A stretch of DNA of 19,013 nucleotides from DATMXT01 sp035560415 (lineage in GTDB: Bacteria; Bacillota; Clostridia; Oscillospirales; Feifaniaceae), in contig DATMZG010000007.1 in the NCBI GenBank assembly GCA_035560415.1, positions 1 to 19,013 on the forward strand, in the 5' to 3' direction. Position numbers and translations under genes: made by a program. This document shows positions 1 to 7,154 of this stretch, piece by piece (positions within the stretch are counted from its first letter, which is position 1; each line of letters begins with the position of its first letter). The notes under the pieces were generated by a model. The model saw only the letters and a program-made list of their open reading frames with translations, had not been told where the DNA came from and ran no database searches.

Positions 1-8
1 AAATAATA

Positions 9-37
9 TTGTTTTTCGGTTTGAACGGTGTTATGAT
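9..37 (+). promoter_or_regulatory. Probable sigma-A type promoter of the Dabb gene
   Basis: A TTGTTT box (9-14) is followed by a 17-base spacer and TATGAT (32-37). Transcription would begin near 44. The upstream in-frame ATG at 38 touches the -10 box and so cannot be on the message, which supports translation from 68. Confidence 0.6.
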
Positions 38-67
38 ATGGGAAATAACATAAACGGAGGCGCAGTG

Positions 68-364
68 ATGGTTAGACATATTGTCATCTGGAAACTGAAT
101 GACGCGGCAAGAGAGAAGGGGGCAAAGGCGGTGGTGGAACACCTCCAGGCCGAGTTTGACAATGTCGTGGGCAAGATCGACGGCATGCTGATGGCAAAGG
201 TGTCCCCGAACCTCGCTGAGGGCGACTACGACATCATGCTCTACTCGGAGTTCACCGACTTTGAGGCGGTCAAGGCCTATCAGCCCCACCCGCTGCACCA
301 GGCCATTAAGAAAATCGTGGCGGGGTATACGACCGATAGAGTCGCCTTCGACGCGCAGGCCTGA
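68..364 (+). CDS. Dabb (stress-responsive alpha/beta barrel) domain protein
   Basis: A 98-residue protein that is essentially one Dabb domain, the dimeric ferredoxin-like alpha+beta barrel fold. The family start MVRHIVIWKL is present, with the usual His at residue 4, and the late YQPHPLHQ segment matches the family's Y-x-x-HP-x-H signature. Length agrees with the usual 95-105 residues. I chose ATG 68 because GGAGG lies at 56-60, seven bases upstream; ATG 38 overlaps the promoter. It is monocistronic, between its own promoter and a strong terminator. Members are soluble cytoplasmic proteins, some enzymatic and many uncharacterised, so no substrate can be assigned. Confidence 0.88.
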   Translation: MVRHIVIWKLNDAAREKGAKAVVEHLQAEFDNVVGKIDGMLMAKVSPNLAEGDYDIMLYSEFTDFEAVKAYQPHPLHQAIKKIVAGYTTDRVAFDAQA

Positions 365-386
365 GATTGACGCCAGACCGATGAAT

Positions 387-420
387 AAGAAGCCGCATCG
401 CAGACGCGATGCGGCTTCTT
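387..420 (+). terminator. Intrinsic terminator after the Dabb gene
   Basis: A perfect 15-bp stem (387-401 with 406-420) and a 4-base AGAC loop, the 3' arm ending in CTTCTT followed by TTATA. The minus-strand reading also ends T-rich, so it may stop the convergent paralogue operon too. Confidence 0.85.
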
Positions 421-482
421 TATAGATATTTGGAGGTCACAAATCCGGAACCCGACTTGTAAGAACAGTCAAACCCCTCTCG

Positions 483-500
483 CGGCGTTTTTAAACGCCG
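483..500 (-). terminator. Weak hairpin after the last array gene
   Basis: Directly after the TAA of the gene at 501-1658, CGGCGTTT and AAACGCCG can pair around two bases. No U-tract follows, so this is at best a weak terminator. The stretch 421-482 shows nothing else I recognise. Confidence 0.25.
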
Positions 501-1658
501 TTACGGCGACACAAGGGCGTCCCGGAGCGCCGTCATCCTGTCGAGCATCAGCGCGAGTTTATACTCGTATCGGATGTCCTCGCAAAAAGAGTACAGTGAG
601 AGCGCAAGCGCACCTGCATGGCGCATGGCATTGTCGGGGTTGGAAATAAGCAGCTTGTACACCTCGCCGCAGACGGCGACCTCCTCTTTTGCGCCATCCT
701 CTCCGAACAGCAGCCGCAATGACTGCTCAAAGGCCGCAAAGTCGGCAACCGCCGTCCAGTAATCCGACTCCCTGAGCGTCACCTGATAGTCCTCAAACCC
801 CTCGTACGCGGCAGCGGCGTTGGAGACGACGAGGGCCGCAAATTGACTTTTGTCCTGCCCCTCAGCGACCCAAAGTACAAAAAAGAGCATGGCCGCCCCC
901 AAGGCGATTATTGAAAGCACTGCCCGGTTTTTTTCCCAGGTGCTCATCACACGGCAAGCTGTTTTGTCGGACACAGGCTCCGGCGCTTTTGCTGTCGCTC
1001 CGCCGCCGTTTTGCTCCTCTCCCATTGCCGCCGGACTTTGCCCCGTGCAGCCGGCCTCCGGGATGTCTGCCGGCTCGTTTTGCCGCGGGCATGGGCGCGT
1101 TCTTGTCTGCGCTTTTCTCCCAAGAGCGTGGCAGACAATCGATACGGACAAATACATCAGACATATAGCTATGGTGGCGATCGGGGCCATAGGGCCGTCA
1201 TAGAGCACATATGAATTTGCCATGCGCGTGCCCAGAAAGGGTACGAGCCGCACCAGCCCCGCCAACGGAATATAGAACAACACATATAAGGCATAGTACG
1301 GGAGGAGCATTGCGAATAAGCAAAAAGAAAGGACTCCATTCATATCCGGCGAATCGCCATTTAAAAGAACTAACACATAGGCCGCTGCCGGCAAGAGGGC
1401 CGCCCCGACGGGCAAACGAATCATCCACTTGTACAGCTTATGCATCGATAGCGCCGCGGCATAATAGGCGATGCCGCCCCATGCCGCGGCGGTGAGCAGC
1501 CCTGATACTGCCCAAGGGGTGAGCGGCACTGCCACCCATCCCAAAATCTCGGTCTGGGTGCGCCACCACTGGCTGTACATCACGAGCAAAGACAGGACGA
1601 ACAGCAGCAAGGCAAGGACACTGTACCGGGTGTCCGGCGGGTCTTCTCTTTTGTGCAT
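501..1658 (-). CDS. Array paralogue 5: N-module plus C-module membrane protein (unknown function)
   Basis: A 385-residue protein of no family I recognise. The N-module has hydrophobic segments at about 13-30, 46-69, 79-99, 108-139 and 156-178, with the array signature FYIPLAGLVRLVP at 128-140. A polar linker (about 181-243) leads to a membrane segment at 246-266 and the C-module, with ADFAAFEQ at 305-312 and CGEVY at 330-334. The same C-module sits behind a lone N-terminal anchor in the protein at 5413-5829, so it is probably extracytoplasmic (inference). ATG 1658 has GAGGAGG about five bases upstream. It is the last gene of the operon. Its first 180 residues are nearly identical to the gene at 3495-4079, but that copy lacks linker and C-module. 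Confidence 0.85.
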   Translation of the reverse strand: MHKREDPPDTRYSVLALLLFVLSLLVMYSQWWRTQTEILGWVAVPLTPWAVSGLLTAAAWGGIAYYAAALSMHKLYKWMIRLPVGAALLPAAAYVLVLLNGDSPDMNGVLSFCLFAMLLPYYALYVLFYIPLAGLVRLVPFLGTRMANSYVLYDGPMAPIATIAICLMYLSVSIVCHALGRKAQTRTRPCPRQNEPADIPEAGCTGQSPAAMGEEQNGGGATAKAPEPVSDKTACRVMSTWEKNRAVLSIIALGAAMLFFVLWVAEGQDKSQFAALVVSNAAAAYEGFEDYQVTLRESDYWTAVADFAAFEQSLRLLFGEDGAKEEVAVCGEVYKLLISNPDNAMRHAGALALSLYSFCEDIRYEYKLALMLDRMTALRDALVSP

Positions 1659-1741
1659 GGCGCCTCCTCGTGAATGTGTGACGCATGCCGCCGCTTTGCG
1701 GGGCGGCTTCCGCTCCGTCTGTTGCGGCCGCCGCCGGCGGG

Positions 1742-2851
1742 CTACGGCGTCAGAATGGCGTGCAGTTCGGCCATCTGTTCGTAGCTCTTTTCAGCGCCGA
1801 CCGAATACTCCCAAAACCGCATGCGGTCGTAGATCTCTTCAAGATGGGGTTTTGCCTTTTCAGGGTCGGTCAGCAGCACATTGCAGATTTCGCGGCACTG
1901 GGCCGCACTTTCGGGCCGGCCTGCCTTTTCACAGAACAGCGAGTAGGCCTGTTCAAAAGCCCTGAAATCGGCCGCCGCCCGCCGGTAGTCTCCCTCGTCC
2001 CCGGTTGACCGGAACTCCGAGAGACTGTGCTGTACAGCGTCGGCGCTTGATTTGACAAGAAGGGTGAGGCCGCTCTTGTCCTGCGCCTGCGCCGCCCACA
2101 GCACGAAAAACAGCACGGACAGGGCGCAACAGACGGCCGGCAGCCGTCTGCGCAGCCTGCGCGACAATTTTTCAGGCCGCAGCGGAAGGGGGATGTCGCC
2201 AGACGCATCCGGCGGCACCTGTTCGCTTTGCGCGAGGTCAGCCTCCGGCTGCGGCTGCCCGGCGTCTTCGGCAGCCCGCTCGCGGGCCTTTTGCCCTGTC
2301 CGGTAGCCGCAAACCGAGATGCCGGCGTACATCAGCACAATGACGACTGCTGAAAGCGGATCGTAGTCCGTATACAGGATTCGTATGTCGAACCCCGGGA
2401 CCAGCCGTGCAAGCCCAATGAGCGGCGAATAGAAAAAGAGGTGAAGGAGAACGGCGGCGATCCATGCGCCGGGAATGGAGAGAATTTGATCCCAGAACCT
2501 GTCGTCCGCCGCGGATACAAGCCTTCCAAAAGTAATCAGAGCCGCGGTCGCGGCACAGATGAGATATCGCCGGTGCGGCTTGACCTTGCCGAGCAATCCG
2601 CGGCAGTAGGCAAGTCCGCCGGCGACGGCCGCCACGAGCAGACTGTATGCCGCCTTGGGCGCAAGCGGCTCGAAGGCAATCGAGGGCCCGTAAAGTCTGC
2701 CCAAACCCGATTTGCCCCAGTACAGGTCACACATGAGCAAAACGATGTAGGCAAACCACAGCAACGAATAGGTAAAAGCTGTGTTGCCAAAAAGGCTGTC
2801 AGGAGTGGTATGGGGGTTGGTATCTTCGATTTGAGTTTTCTGCCTTGTCAT
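1742..2851 (-). CDS. Array paralogue 4: N-module plus C-module membrane protein (unknown function)
   Basis: A 369-residue relative of its neighbours. It has membrane segments near 26-45, 66-86, 97-113, 127-150 and 165-182, the signature FYSPLIGLARLVP at 140-152, and a charged linker ending in PLRPEK. A further membrane segment (about 237-253) precedes the C-module, with ADFRAFEQAY at 294-303 and CREIC at 319-323. It ends with EQMAELHAILTP, a tail shared with the paralogue at 4144-5211. Its ATG overlaps the TGA of the upstream gene in an ATGA junction, indicating translational coupling; GGAGG lies about nine bases upstream. The conserved second Cys-containing motif reads CREIC rather than CxEIY here. 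Function unknown. Confidence 0.83.
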   Translation of the reverse strand: MTRQKTQIEDTNPHTTPDSLFGNTAFTYSLLWFAYIVLLMCDLYWGKSGLGRLYGPSIAFEPLAPKAAYSLLVAAVAGGLAYCRGLLGKVKPHRRYLICAATAALITFGRLVSAADDRFWDQILSIPGAWIAAVLLHLFFYSPLIGLARLVPGFDIRILYTDYDPLSAVVIVLMYAGISVCGYRTGQKARERAAEDAGQPQPEADLAQSEQVPPDASGDIPLPLRPEKLSRRLRRRLPAVCCALSVLFFVLWAAQAQDKSGLTLLVKSSADAVQHSLSEFRSTGDEGDYRRAAADFRAFEQAYSLFCEKAGRPESAAQCREICNVLLTDPEKAKPHLEEIYDRMRFWEYSVGAEKSYEQMAELHAILTP

Positions 2852-3483
2852 GATTTCGGCCCTCCGTCGGCCGTATGCCGAGTATCTTCCTGCGGTGTAT
2901 CCTGGCGCCCGGGTTCTTGCGGCGGGGCGTCGGGGGAAGCGGGTACTTTTAACTTAGCACGTGTTTTTTTGCCGAGGGAATGACAAATCACGAATACGGC
3001 GAGATAGATGAAGCCGGTGAGCGCGGCCAGCGCCGGGTCAAAAAATGTGCTTGCGGCACGGATTCTGAGCGCGGGCACAATCCGCACAAGTCCTATCATA
3101 GGGTCATAGAATACCGCAGCCAGCATTATCCCAATGAGAAGTGGAATTGACAGGATGTCAGGGAGGTCGCGCGGGTTTATTCCCAAACTGGCGGGCAGCA
3201 AAAAGAATGCGGCATAGGTCAACACCGGCTACATCGCAAGCGAGGCCAGCCATCTGTTCAAAGACCGATAGGCGAGCCGTCCGCGCAAATACGCGGCGGC
3301 CCCCCATATGGCGAGCATCAGCGCTCCGAAAAGCACACCCGGCAGCAGCGGGGCGTCGGTGTGCGGCGAAGATCTCCCAAAAGCCCACTCGCCGCGCAGC
3401 CACCACCAACATGTCAATGCGGCATAGACGGTCAACAGAACGTTGTGGTCAATCCGCGCTAATCGTGAACTTTTTTCGCTCAT
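2848..3483 (-). pseudogene. Array paralogue 3: N-module-only gene interrupted by in-frame TAG
   Basis: From ATG 3483 (GAGG just upstream) the frame runs MSEKSSRLARIDHN for 84 codons to a TAG at 3231-3229. It then continues in the same frame for 126 more codons to a TGA overlapping the next gene. Homology to the paralogues continues across the stop with no frame change: membrane segments before it, FYDPMIGLVRIVP after it. The TAG sits where the paralogues have an ordinary residue inside the third membrane segment. The full product would be about 211 residues, an N-module plus a Pro/Gln-rich tail, with no C-module. It could be a fresh nonsense mutation, a sequencing error or readthrough. Restart at GTG 3225, three bases after the stop, is possible but has no ribosome binding site. 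Confidence 0.75.
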
Positions 3484-3494
3484 CGCAACCTCAT

Positions 3495-4079
3495 TTACTG
3501 ACCATTGTACGGATTCTCGGCTCTTTCCCGCGTCCTTTTGCCGAGGGCGTGGAAATAGATTGATACAGACGAATATATCAGACATATGACCACGGCGGCT
3601 ATCGGGTCCATAGGGCCGTCGAAGACCGCATATGCATTTGCCATGCGCACGCTCAGGAAGGGTACGAGCCGTACCAGCCCCGCCAGCGGAATATAGAAAG
3701 ACACATATAAGGCATAGTACGGGAGGAGCATTGCGAATAAGCAAAAAGAAAGGACTCCATTCATGTCCGGCGAATCGCCATTTAAAAGGACTAACACATA
3801 GGCCGCTGCCGGCAAGAGGGCCGCCCCGACGGGCAAACGAATCATCCACTTGTACAGCTTATGCATCGATAGCGCCGCGGCATAATAGGCAGTGCCGCCC
3901 CATGCCGCGGCGGTGAGCAGCCCCGACAAAGCCCAGGGGGCAAGCGGCACTTCCGCCCATCCCAAAACCCCGGTCTGCGTGCGCCACCACTGGCTGTACA
4001 TCATGAGCAAAAACAGGACAAACAGCAGCAGGGCAAGGATGCTGTACCGGGTATCCGACGGGTCTTCTCTTTTGAACAC
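3495..4079 (-). CDS. Array paralogue 2: N-module-only membrane protein (unknown function)
   Basis: About 194 residues, nearly identical to the first 180 residues of the protein at 501-1658: five hydrophobic segments and FYIPLAGLVRLVP. It stops a few residues after the last segment with NPYNGQ, so linker and C-module are absent. I chose GTG 4079 because GGAGG lies at 4085-4089, five bases upstream, and the protein then begins FKREDPSDTRYS like its paralogue. ATG 4091 in the same frame would add four residues but overlaps that site. The next gene begins 11 bases downstream. Either a truncated duplicate or a genuine N-module-only form; the clean reading frame and second N-module-only neighbour favour the latter. 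Function unknown. Confidence 0.72.
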   Translation of the reverse strand: MFKREDPSDTRYSILALLLFVLFLLMMYSQWWRTQTGVLGWAEVPLAPWALSGLLTAAAWGGTAYYAAALSMHKLYKWMIRLPVGAALLPAAAYVLVLLNGDSPDMNGVLSFCLFAMLLPYYALYVSFYIPLAGLVRLVPFLSVRMANAYAVFDGPMDPIAAVVICLIYSSVSIYFHALGKRTRERAENPYNGQ

Positions 4080-4143
4080 ACACACCTCCATGACGGGCAC
4101 ACAGGAAAAAGACACTGTATGCTCGTCTGTCGCTGACGGCAAT

Positions 4144-5211
4144 TTACTGCGCAAAAATTTTGTGGAGCTCGGCCATTTGCTCCGGGTCTGCGTCGTAGCC
4201 CAGCGAATTCTCCCAAACGGAAAGATTGTAGGCGATTCGCCCCAAAAGTGGCCTTGCCCGGGCGGGGTCGTTCAAGAGCGCCTCATAAATCTCGCCGCAG
4301 AGGGCCGCGCTGCCCTGCCTGCCCACCCGTTCGCTATAGCGCGCATAAGCCCGCTCGAAAGCCCGGAAATCGGCCACCACCCGCCGGTAGTCCCGCTCGC
4401 CGCCGTCTGAGCCGCAGGCCTCTATGCTGACGCGCAGGGCGGCCGCCGTCGACCTGACAAGCAGCGCATACCGGCTGTTGTCCTGCCGCTCGGCCGTCCA
4501 GAGCACAAAAAACAGCGCCGACAGCACGCACAAAAGGGCAAAAAGCTGCCTGAACAGCCGGTCTCGCGGTTTTTCGGGCCGTAAAGGGGCGTCTTGGCCC
4601 GCCGAGGCGGGCCCTTCCAGCGCGGCGTCAGGTCCGGGCTGCGCCCCTTCCGCATCCTTTAAGGCCCGCTCGCGGACTTTCCCCCCCAGCTTGTAGCAGC
4701 CGTATGTGGCGGCGGCGTAGACCAGCGCGACGGGGAAGCTGACCGATGGGAGGTAAAATGAGGTGATGACGCGCGTCTCCAGGCCCGGCAGCAGCCGCAC
4801 AAGGCCGAGCAGCGGGGAATAGAACAGGGCAAATGCGTAATCGCGCAGCGGATACAGGAAAAAGAGGTCGAGCGTTCGGTTGATTTGCAGGTCAAACGCC
4901 GCAATCACAAGCTGTACGAGGTTGGAAAAAATCGCCGCTGACACAAATCTGAGCTGTATCCTCTGCAGGCGCGAATATGTGAGCAGCCCGCGGAAAAAGG
5001 CCCGCAGGCAGACGACGGCCGCAAACAGCAGAGCGAGCAGGGCCTTGGGGGGCAGCGGTTCGTAGATGACCGGAGGGTAATATGTCCAGGCCCTGCCCAG
5101 TCCCCGCTGGCCCCACCAGAGGTCGACGGCAATGAGCGCCCAGTAGGCAAACAATAGGAGCACATACGCGTATTGCTCAGTGACAAAAGCGTCGTTTGGG
5201 TGTTTTTCCAT
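4144..5211 (-). CDS. Array paralogue 1: N-module plus C-module membrane protein (unknown function)
   Basis: A 355-residue protein and the first gene of the array operon. Membrane segments lie near 14-33, 56-77, 88-106, 117-141 and 156-173, with the signature FYSPLLGLVRLLP at 130-142. A linker ending in PLRPEK precedes a membrane segment at about 219-239. The C-module carries ADFRAFERAY at 280-289, CGEIY at 305-309 and the tail EQMAELHKIF. It resembles the protein at 1742-2851 more than the near-identical pair at 501 and 3495. ATG 5211 has AGGAG seven bases upstream and a promoter about 80 bases upstream. I do not recognise the family. The conserved W-x-AE-x-QD-x-S after the last membrane segment recurs in all four C-modules. 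Confidence 0.85.
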   Translation of the reverse strand: MEKHPNDAFVTEQYAYVLLLFAYWALIAVDLWWGQRGLGRAWTYYPPVIYEPLPPKALLALLFAAVVCLRAFFRGLLTYSRLQRIQLRFVSAAIFSNLVQLVIAAFDLQINRTLDLFFLYPLRDYAFALFYSPLLGLVRLLPGLETRVITSFYLPSVSFPVALVYAAATYGCYKLGGKVRERALKDAEGAQPGPDAALEGPASAGQDAPLRPEKPRDRLFRQLFALLCVLSALFFVLWTAERQDNSRYALLVRSTAAALRVSIEACGSDGGERDYRRVVADFRAFERAYARYSERVGRQGSAALCGEIYEALLNDPARARPLLGRIAYNLSVWENSLGYDADPEQMAELHKIFAQ

Positions 5212-5291
5212 GGCGATGCTCCTTTTTGCCGCGATGGCGCGGCCCCCCCAACAGACCTGCCGCGACAGGGAAGGAAAATGCTTCCAAGCGC

Positions 5292-5320
5292 ATTGTATCA
5301 GATTTTAGTTTTGTGCACAA
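5292..5320 (-). promoter_or_regulatory. Promoter of the paralogue array operon
   Basis: Reading the minus strand: TTGTGC (5320-5315), a 17-base spacer, and TACAAT (5297-5292) preceded by TGA, an extended -10 arrangement. It is the only good promoter candidate upstream of the gene starting at 5211. The -35 box matches consensus at only three positions. Confidence 0.55.
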
Positions 5321-5380
5321 CCCATCAAAACAAATCGCCGGTTCCTGCCGTATATGTCAAAGTGGCACAAAGTGTAAAAG

Positions 5381-5414
5381 AAAACCCTCCCGCCGTTTGC
5401 GGCGGGAGGGTTTT
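5381..5414 (-). terminator. Intrinsic terminator of the chrA-ttcA operon
   Basis: A perfect 15-bp stem (5381-5395 with 5400-5414) with a 4-base loop, followed on the minus strand by CTTTTAC. It begins at the stop codon of the free-standing C-module gene and separates that operon from the array promoter. Confidence 0.88.
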
Positions 5415-5829
5415 AATCCTGTATGTCGTGTCGGAGGGCGGCCATTTCGACAAAGCCTGCGGGGTCCCTGACATCAGCCGCAAGCATCCGCATGGCGGCG
5501 GCGACCTCTTCGACATGCCGTTTTGAGACCTCCGGATAAAACACCAGCCGCGCGTACACCTCATTGCAGAAAATGTAGTTTCCGGCAGTCCCGTCGGAGA
5601 GCACGAGGTAAGCCTGCTCAAAGGCTCTGAAGTCGGCGACCGCCGACCAGTACATGGCGTCGTCGCCGGTTTTGAGATAATCCTCAAAGCCGCCTGCACA
5701 GGTGGCGGCGTTTGCTTGCGCCAACAAAATAAGGTCGCTGCGGTCCCGCCTTTCGGCCTGCCAGAGCCAGCAGAAGGTGACTGTGGTAAGGCATAAGGCC
5801 GCGATGAGGAGCTTTGACGGAGTCTTCAT
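5413..5829 (-). CDS. Free-standing C-module protein, signal-anchored (unknown function)
   Basis: A 138-residue protein: short basic N-terminus (MKTPSK), one hydrophobic segment at about 7-24, then the array family's C-module. Shared features are WLWQAERRDRS at 21-31, ADFRAFEQAY at 65-74 and CNEVY at 88-92. The N-terminus looks like an uncleaved signal anchor, which would put the domain outside the membrane (inference). The ATG starts one base after the TAA of the ttcA-like gene, with GGAG inside the end of that gene, so the two are translationally coupled. An in-frame extension to 6012 is rejected because it would overlap most of the C-terminal part of the ttcA-like gene. It shows that the C-module can exist alone and outside the array. 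Confidence 0.78.
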   Translation of the reverse strand: MKTPSKLLIAALCLTTVTFCWLWQAERRDRSDLILLAQANAATCAGGFEDYLKTGDDAMYWSAVADFRAFEQAYLVLSDGTAGNYIFCNEVYARLVFYPEVSKRHVEEVAAAMRMLAADVRDPAGFVEMAALRHDIQD

Positions 5830-5830
5830 T

Positions 5831-6601
5831 TTACGTTCGCTCCGGTCTGTTCGGGGTTCCCGGCTGTTTTCGCCCCTTGCTGGCCGGGAGCCAGCCGTCA
5901 ATCTCGGAGCGCTGCAGGGCGCCGAACATGCGCTCCCTGAGCCCCGGCATGTCCTCTTCAAGCTTACGCAAAAGCTCCTTGACGTACTGCCTCTTTGTCT
6001 TGCCGTTGGCACAGCAGGGGTTCATATAGACCGGGACGGCGTTTTTCTTCACAAAGGCCTTTGTGTCCTTCTCCTCGAGGTAGATGAGGGGCCGGATGGT
6101 CGTGAGTTTGGTGTTGGACAGATAGGTGACGGGGGAAAAGCAGCTGATGCGCCCCTCGAAAAAGAGGGAGAGCATCAGGGTCTCAATGGCGTCGTCCATG
6201 TGGTGGCCGAGGGCGATTTTGTTGCAGCCGTGCTCTATGGCGAAGTTGGCCAAGGCCCCGCGGCGCATTTTGGCGCAGAGGGAGCATGGGTTTTGCTCCT
6301 TGCGAATATCGAAGATGATGGGGCCGATCTCGGTCTTTTTAATGTGGAGCGGGACCCCGTAGGACTCGCAATAGGCGGCCTGTGCCGAGAAGTCGTCTTC
6401 CCCTTCAAAGCCGGGGTCAAGGTTGAGCGCGATGAGTTCAAAGGGCTTGTCGTAATATTTTCGCAAGCCCGCGAGGCCGGCCACAAGCGTCATGGAGTCC
6501 TTGCCGCCTGAAAGTCCAACCGCAACGCGGTCGCCGGGGGAAATCATGTTGTAGTCGTCGACGGCCCGGCGCAGCCGGGACTGCAAATACCGCATTTCCA
6601 T
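5831..6601 (-). CDS. TtcA-family PP-loop ATPase (tRNA 2-thiocytidine biosynthesis-like)
   Basis: A 256-residue N-type ATP pyrophosphatase. The PP-loop SGGKDS is at 31-36. A CxxC pair (Cys106, Cys109) followed by KMRRG, GHHMDDAIET at 132-141 and NPCC at 194-197 match the layout of TtcA, where three cysteines hold a 4Fe-4S cluster used to thiolate cytidine 32 of tRNA. That role is from the family; the exact target here is uncertain because short clostridial relatives are less studied. It is shorter than the approximately 310-residue E. coli enzyme. GAGG lies about eight bases before the ATG, and the chrA gene ends 10 bases upstream, so it is probably in the same operon. A TilS assignment is unlikely given the Cys motifs. 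Confidence 0.82.
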   Translation of the reverse strand: MEMRYLQSRLRRAVDDYNMISPGDRVAVGLSGGKDSMTLVAGLAGLRKYYDKPFELIALNLDPGFEGEDDFSAQAAYCESYGVPLHIKKTEIGPIIFDIRKEQNPCSLCAKMRRGALANFAIEHGCNKIALGHHMDDAIETLMLSLFFEGRISCFSPVTYLSNTKLTTIRPLIYLEEKDTKAFVKKNAVPVYMNPCCANGKTKRQYVKELLRKLEEDMPGLRERMFGALQRSEIDGWLPASKGRKQPGTPNRPERT

Positions 6602-6611
6602 TACGGGTTCC

Positions 6612-7154
6612 TCACTTCAGATAATAGGCCGCGGCGCCGATGGCCCCGGTGGCCGCAATGACCTTGATGGGGTCCACCTTCCACTTGCGCAGCGCCAGTA
6701 GACAGGCCGCGAAGAGCGGCAGGGTCCACAGCTTGACGTCCCCGGTGTCGTAGAAAACCGCCATTTGCGCAATGGAGACGCCGGCGCAGGCGATGAGGGC
6801 GACAACGGCAGGCCTAAGCCCAGTCAGCCCGCCCTGTACAAGTTTGAGGCTCTTATACTTATAGTAGAACCAGGCGAGGATGAGGGCGATGATGCAGGAG
6901 GGGGCGATGCACCCGGCCGTGGCGACGACGGCTCCCGTGAAGCCCGCGACCCGCTGGCCGACAAAGGTGGAGGCGTTGATGGCGATGGGCCCGGGCGTCA
7001 TCTGCGAGATGGTCACAAGGTCGGCAAACTCCTCCAAAGTCAGCCATGCCTTGGCGGTCACGGCCTGATTTTGGATGAGGGGCAGCACCGCGTAGCCGCC
7101 GCCGAAGCTGAAGAGGCCAATCTGGAAGAAGGTCAAAAACAGGTCAAGCAGCAT
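6612..7154 (-). CDS. chrA: Chromate transporter family protein, half-size (second of pair)
   Basis: A 180-residue integral membrane protein of the ChrA/CHR family, about half the length of classical two-domain ChrA. The family signatures SFGGGYAVLPL (N-terminal) and MTPGPIAINASTFVG are clear, and hydrophobic segments fill the rest. Half-size CHR proteins are normally encoded as adjacent pairs that act together as an anion carrier; chromate is the named substrate, but the physiological substrate in anaerobes is often unknown. I chose ATG 7154 since GGAGG lies nine bases upstream; ATG 7163 directly abuts that site. It overlaps the stop region of its partner by 11 bases, implying coupled translation in a fixed ratio. 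Confidence 0.88.
   Translation of the reverse strand: MLLDLFLTFFQIGLFSFGGGYAVLPLIQNQAVTAKAWLTLEEFADLVTISQMTPGPIAINASTFVGQRVAGFTGAVVATAGCIAPSCIIALILAWFYYKYKSLKLVQGGLTGLRPAVVALIACAGVSIAQMAVFYDTGDVKLWTLPLFAACLLALRKWKVDPIKVIAATGAIGAAAYYLK

Noticed and set aside
3229..3849. A 206-codon open frame on the minus strand starting MDDSFARRGG, upstream of and in frame with the paralogue at 3483
   Set aside because: Its first 120 codons read the duplicated N-module gene in the wrong frame; the same shifted peptide appears in the other copy (1198-1428). Only the part from ATG 3483 is coding.
501..5211. The paralogue array as an insertion sequence or prophage fragment
   Set aside because: No transposase, integrase, terminal repeats or target duplications are visible; the similarity is confined to coding modules.
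5702..6511. Long plus-strand open frame of 269 codons
   Set aside because: It lies antisense to the ttcA-like and C-module genes, lacks a ribosome binding site and family motifs, and is explained by the GC-rich codon use of the real genes.
5831..6601. TilS (tRNA-Ile lysidine synthase) as identity of the PP-loop protein
   Set aside because: The paired Cys motif and later NPCC fit TtcA-type Fe-S thiolases, and the protein lacks a TilS C-terminal domain.
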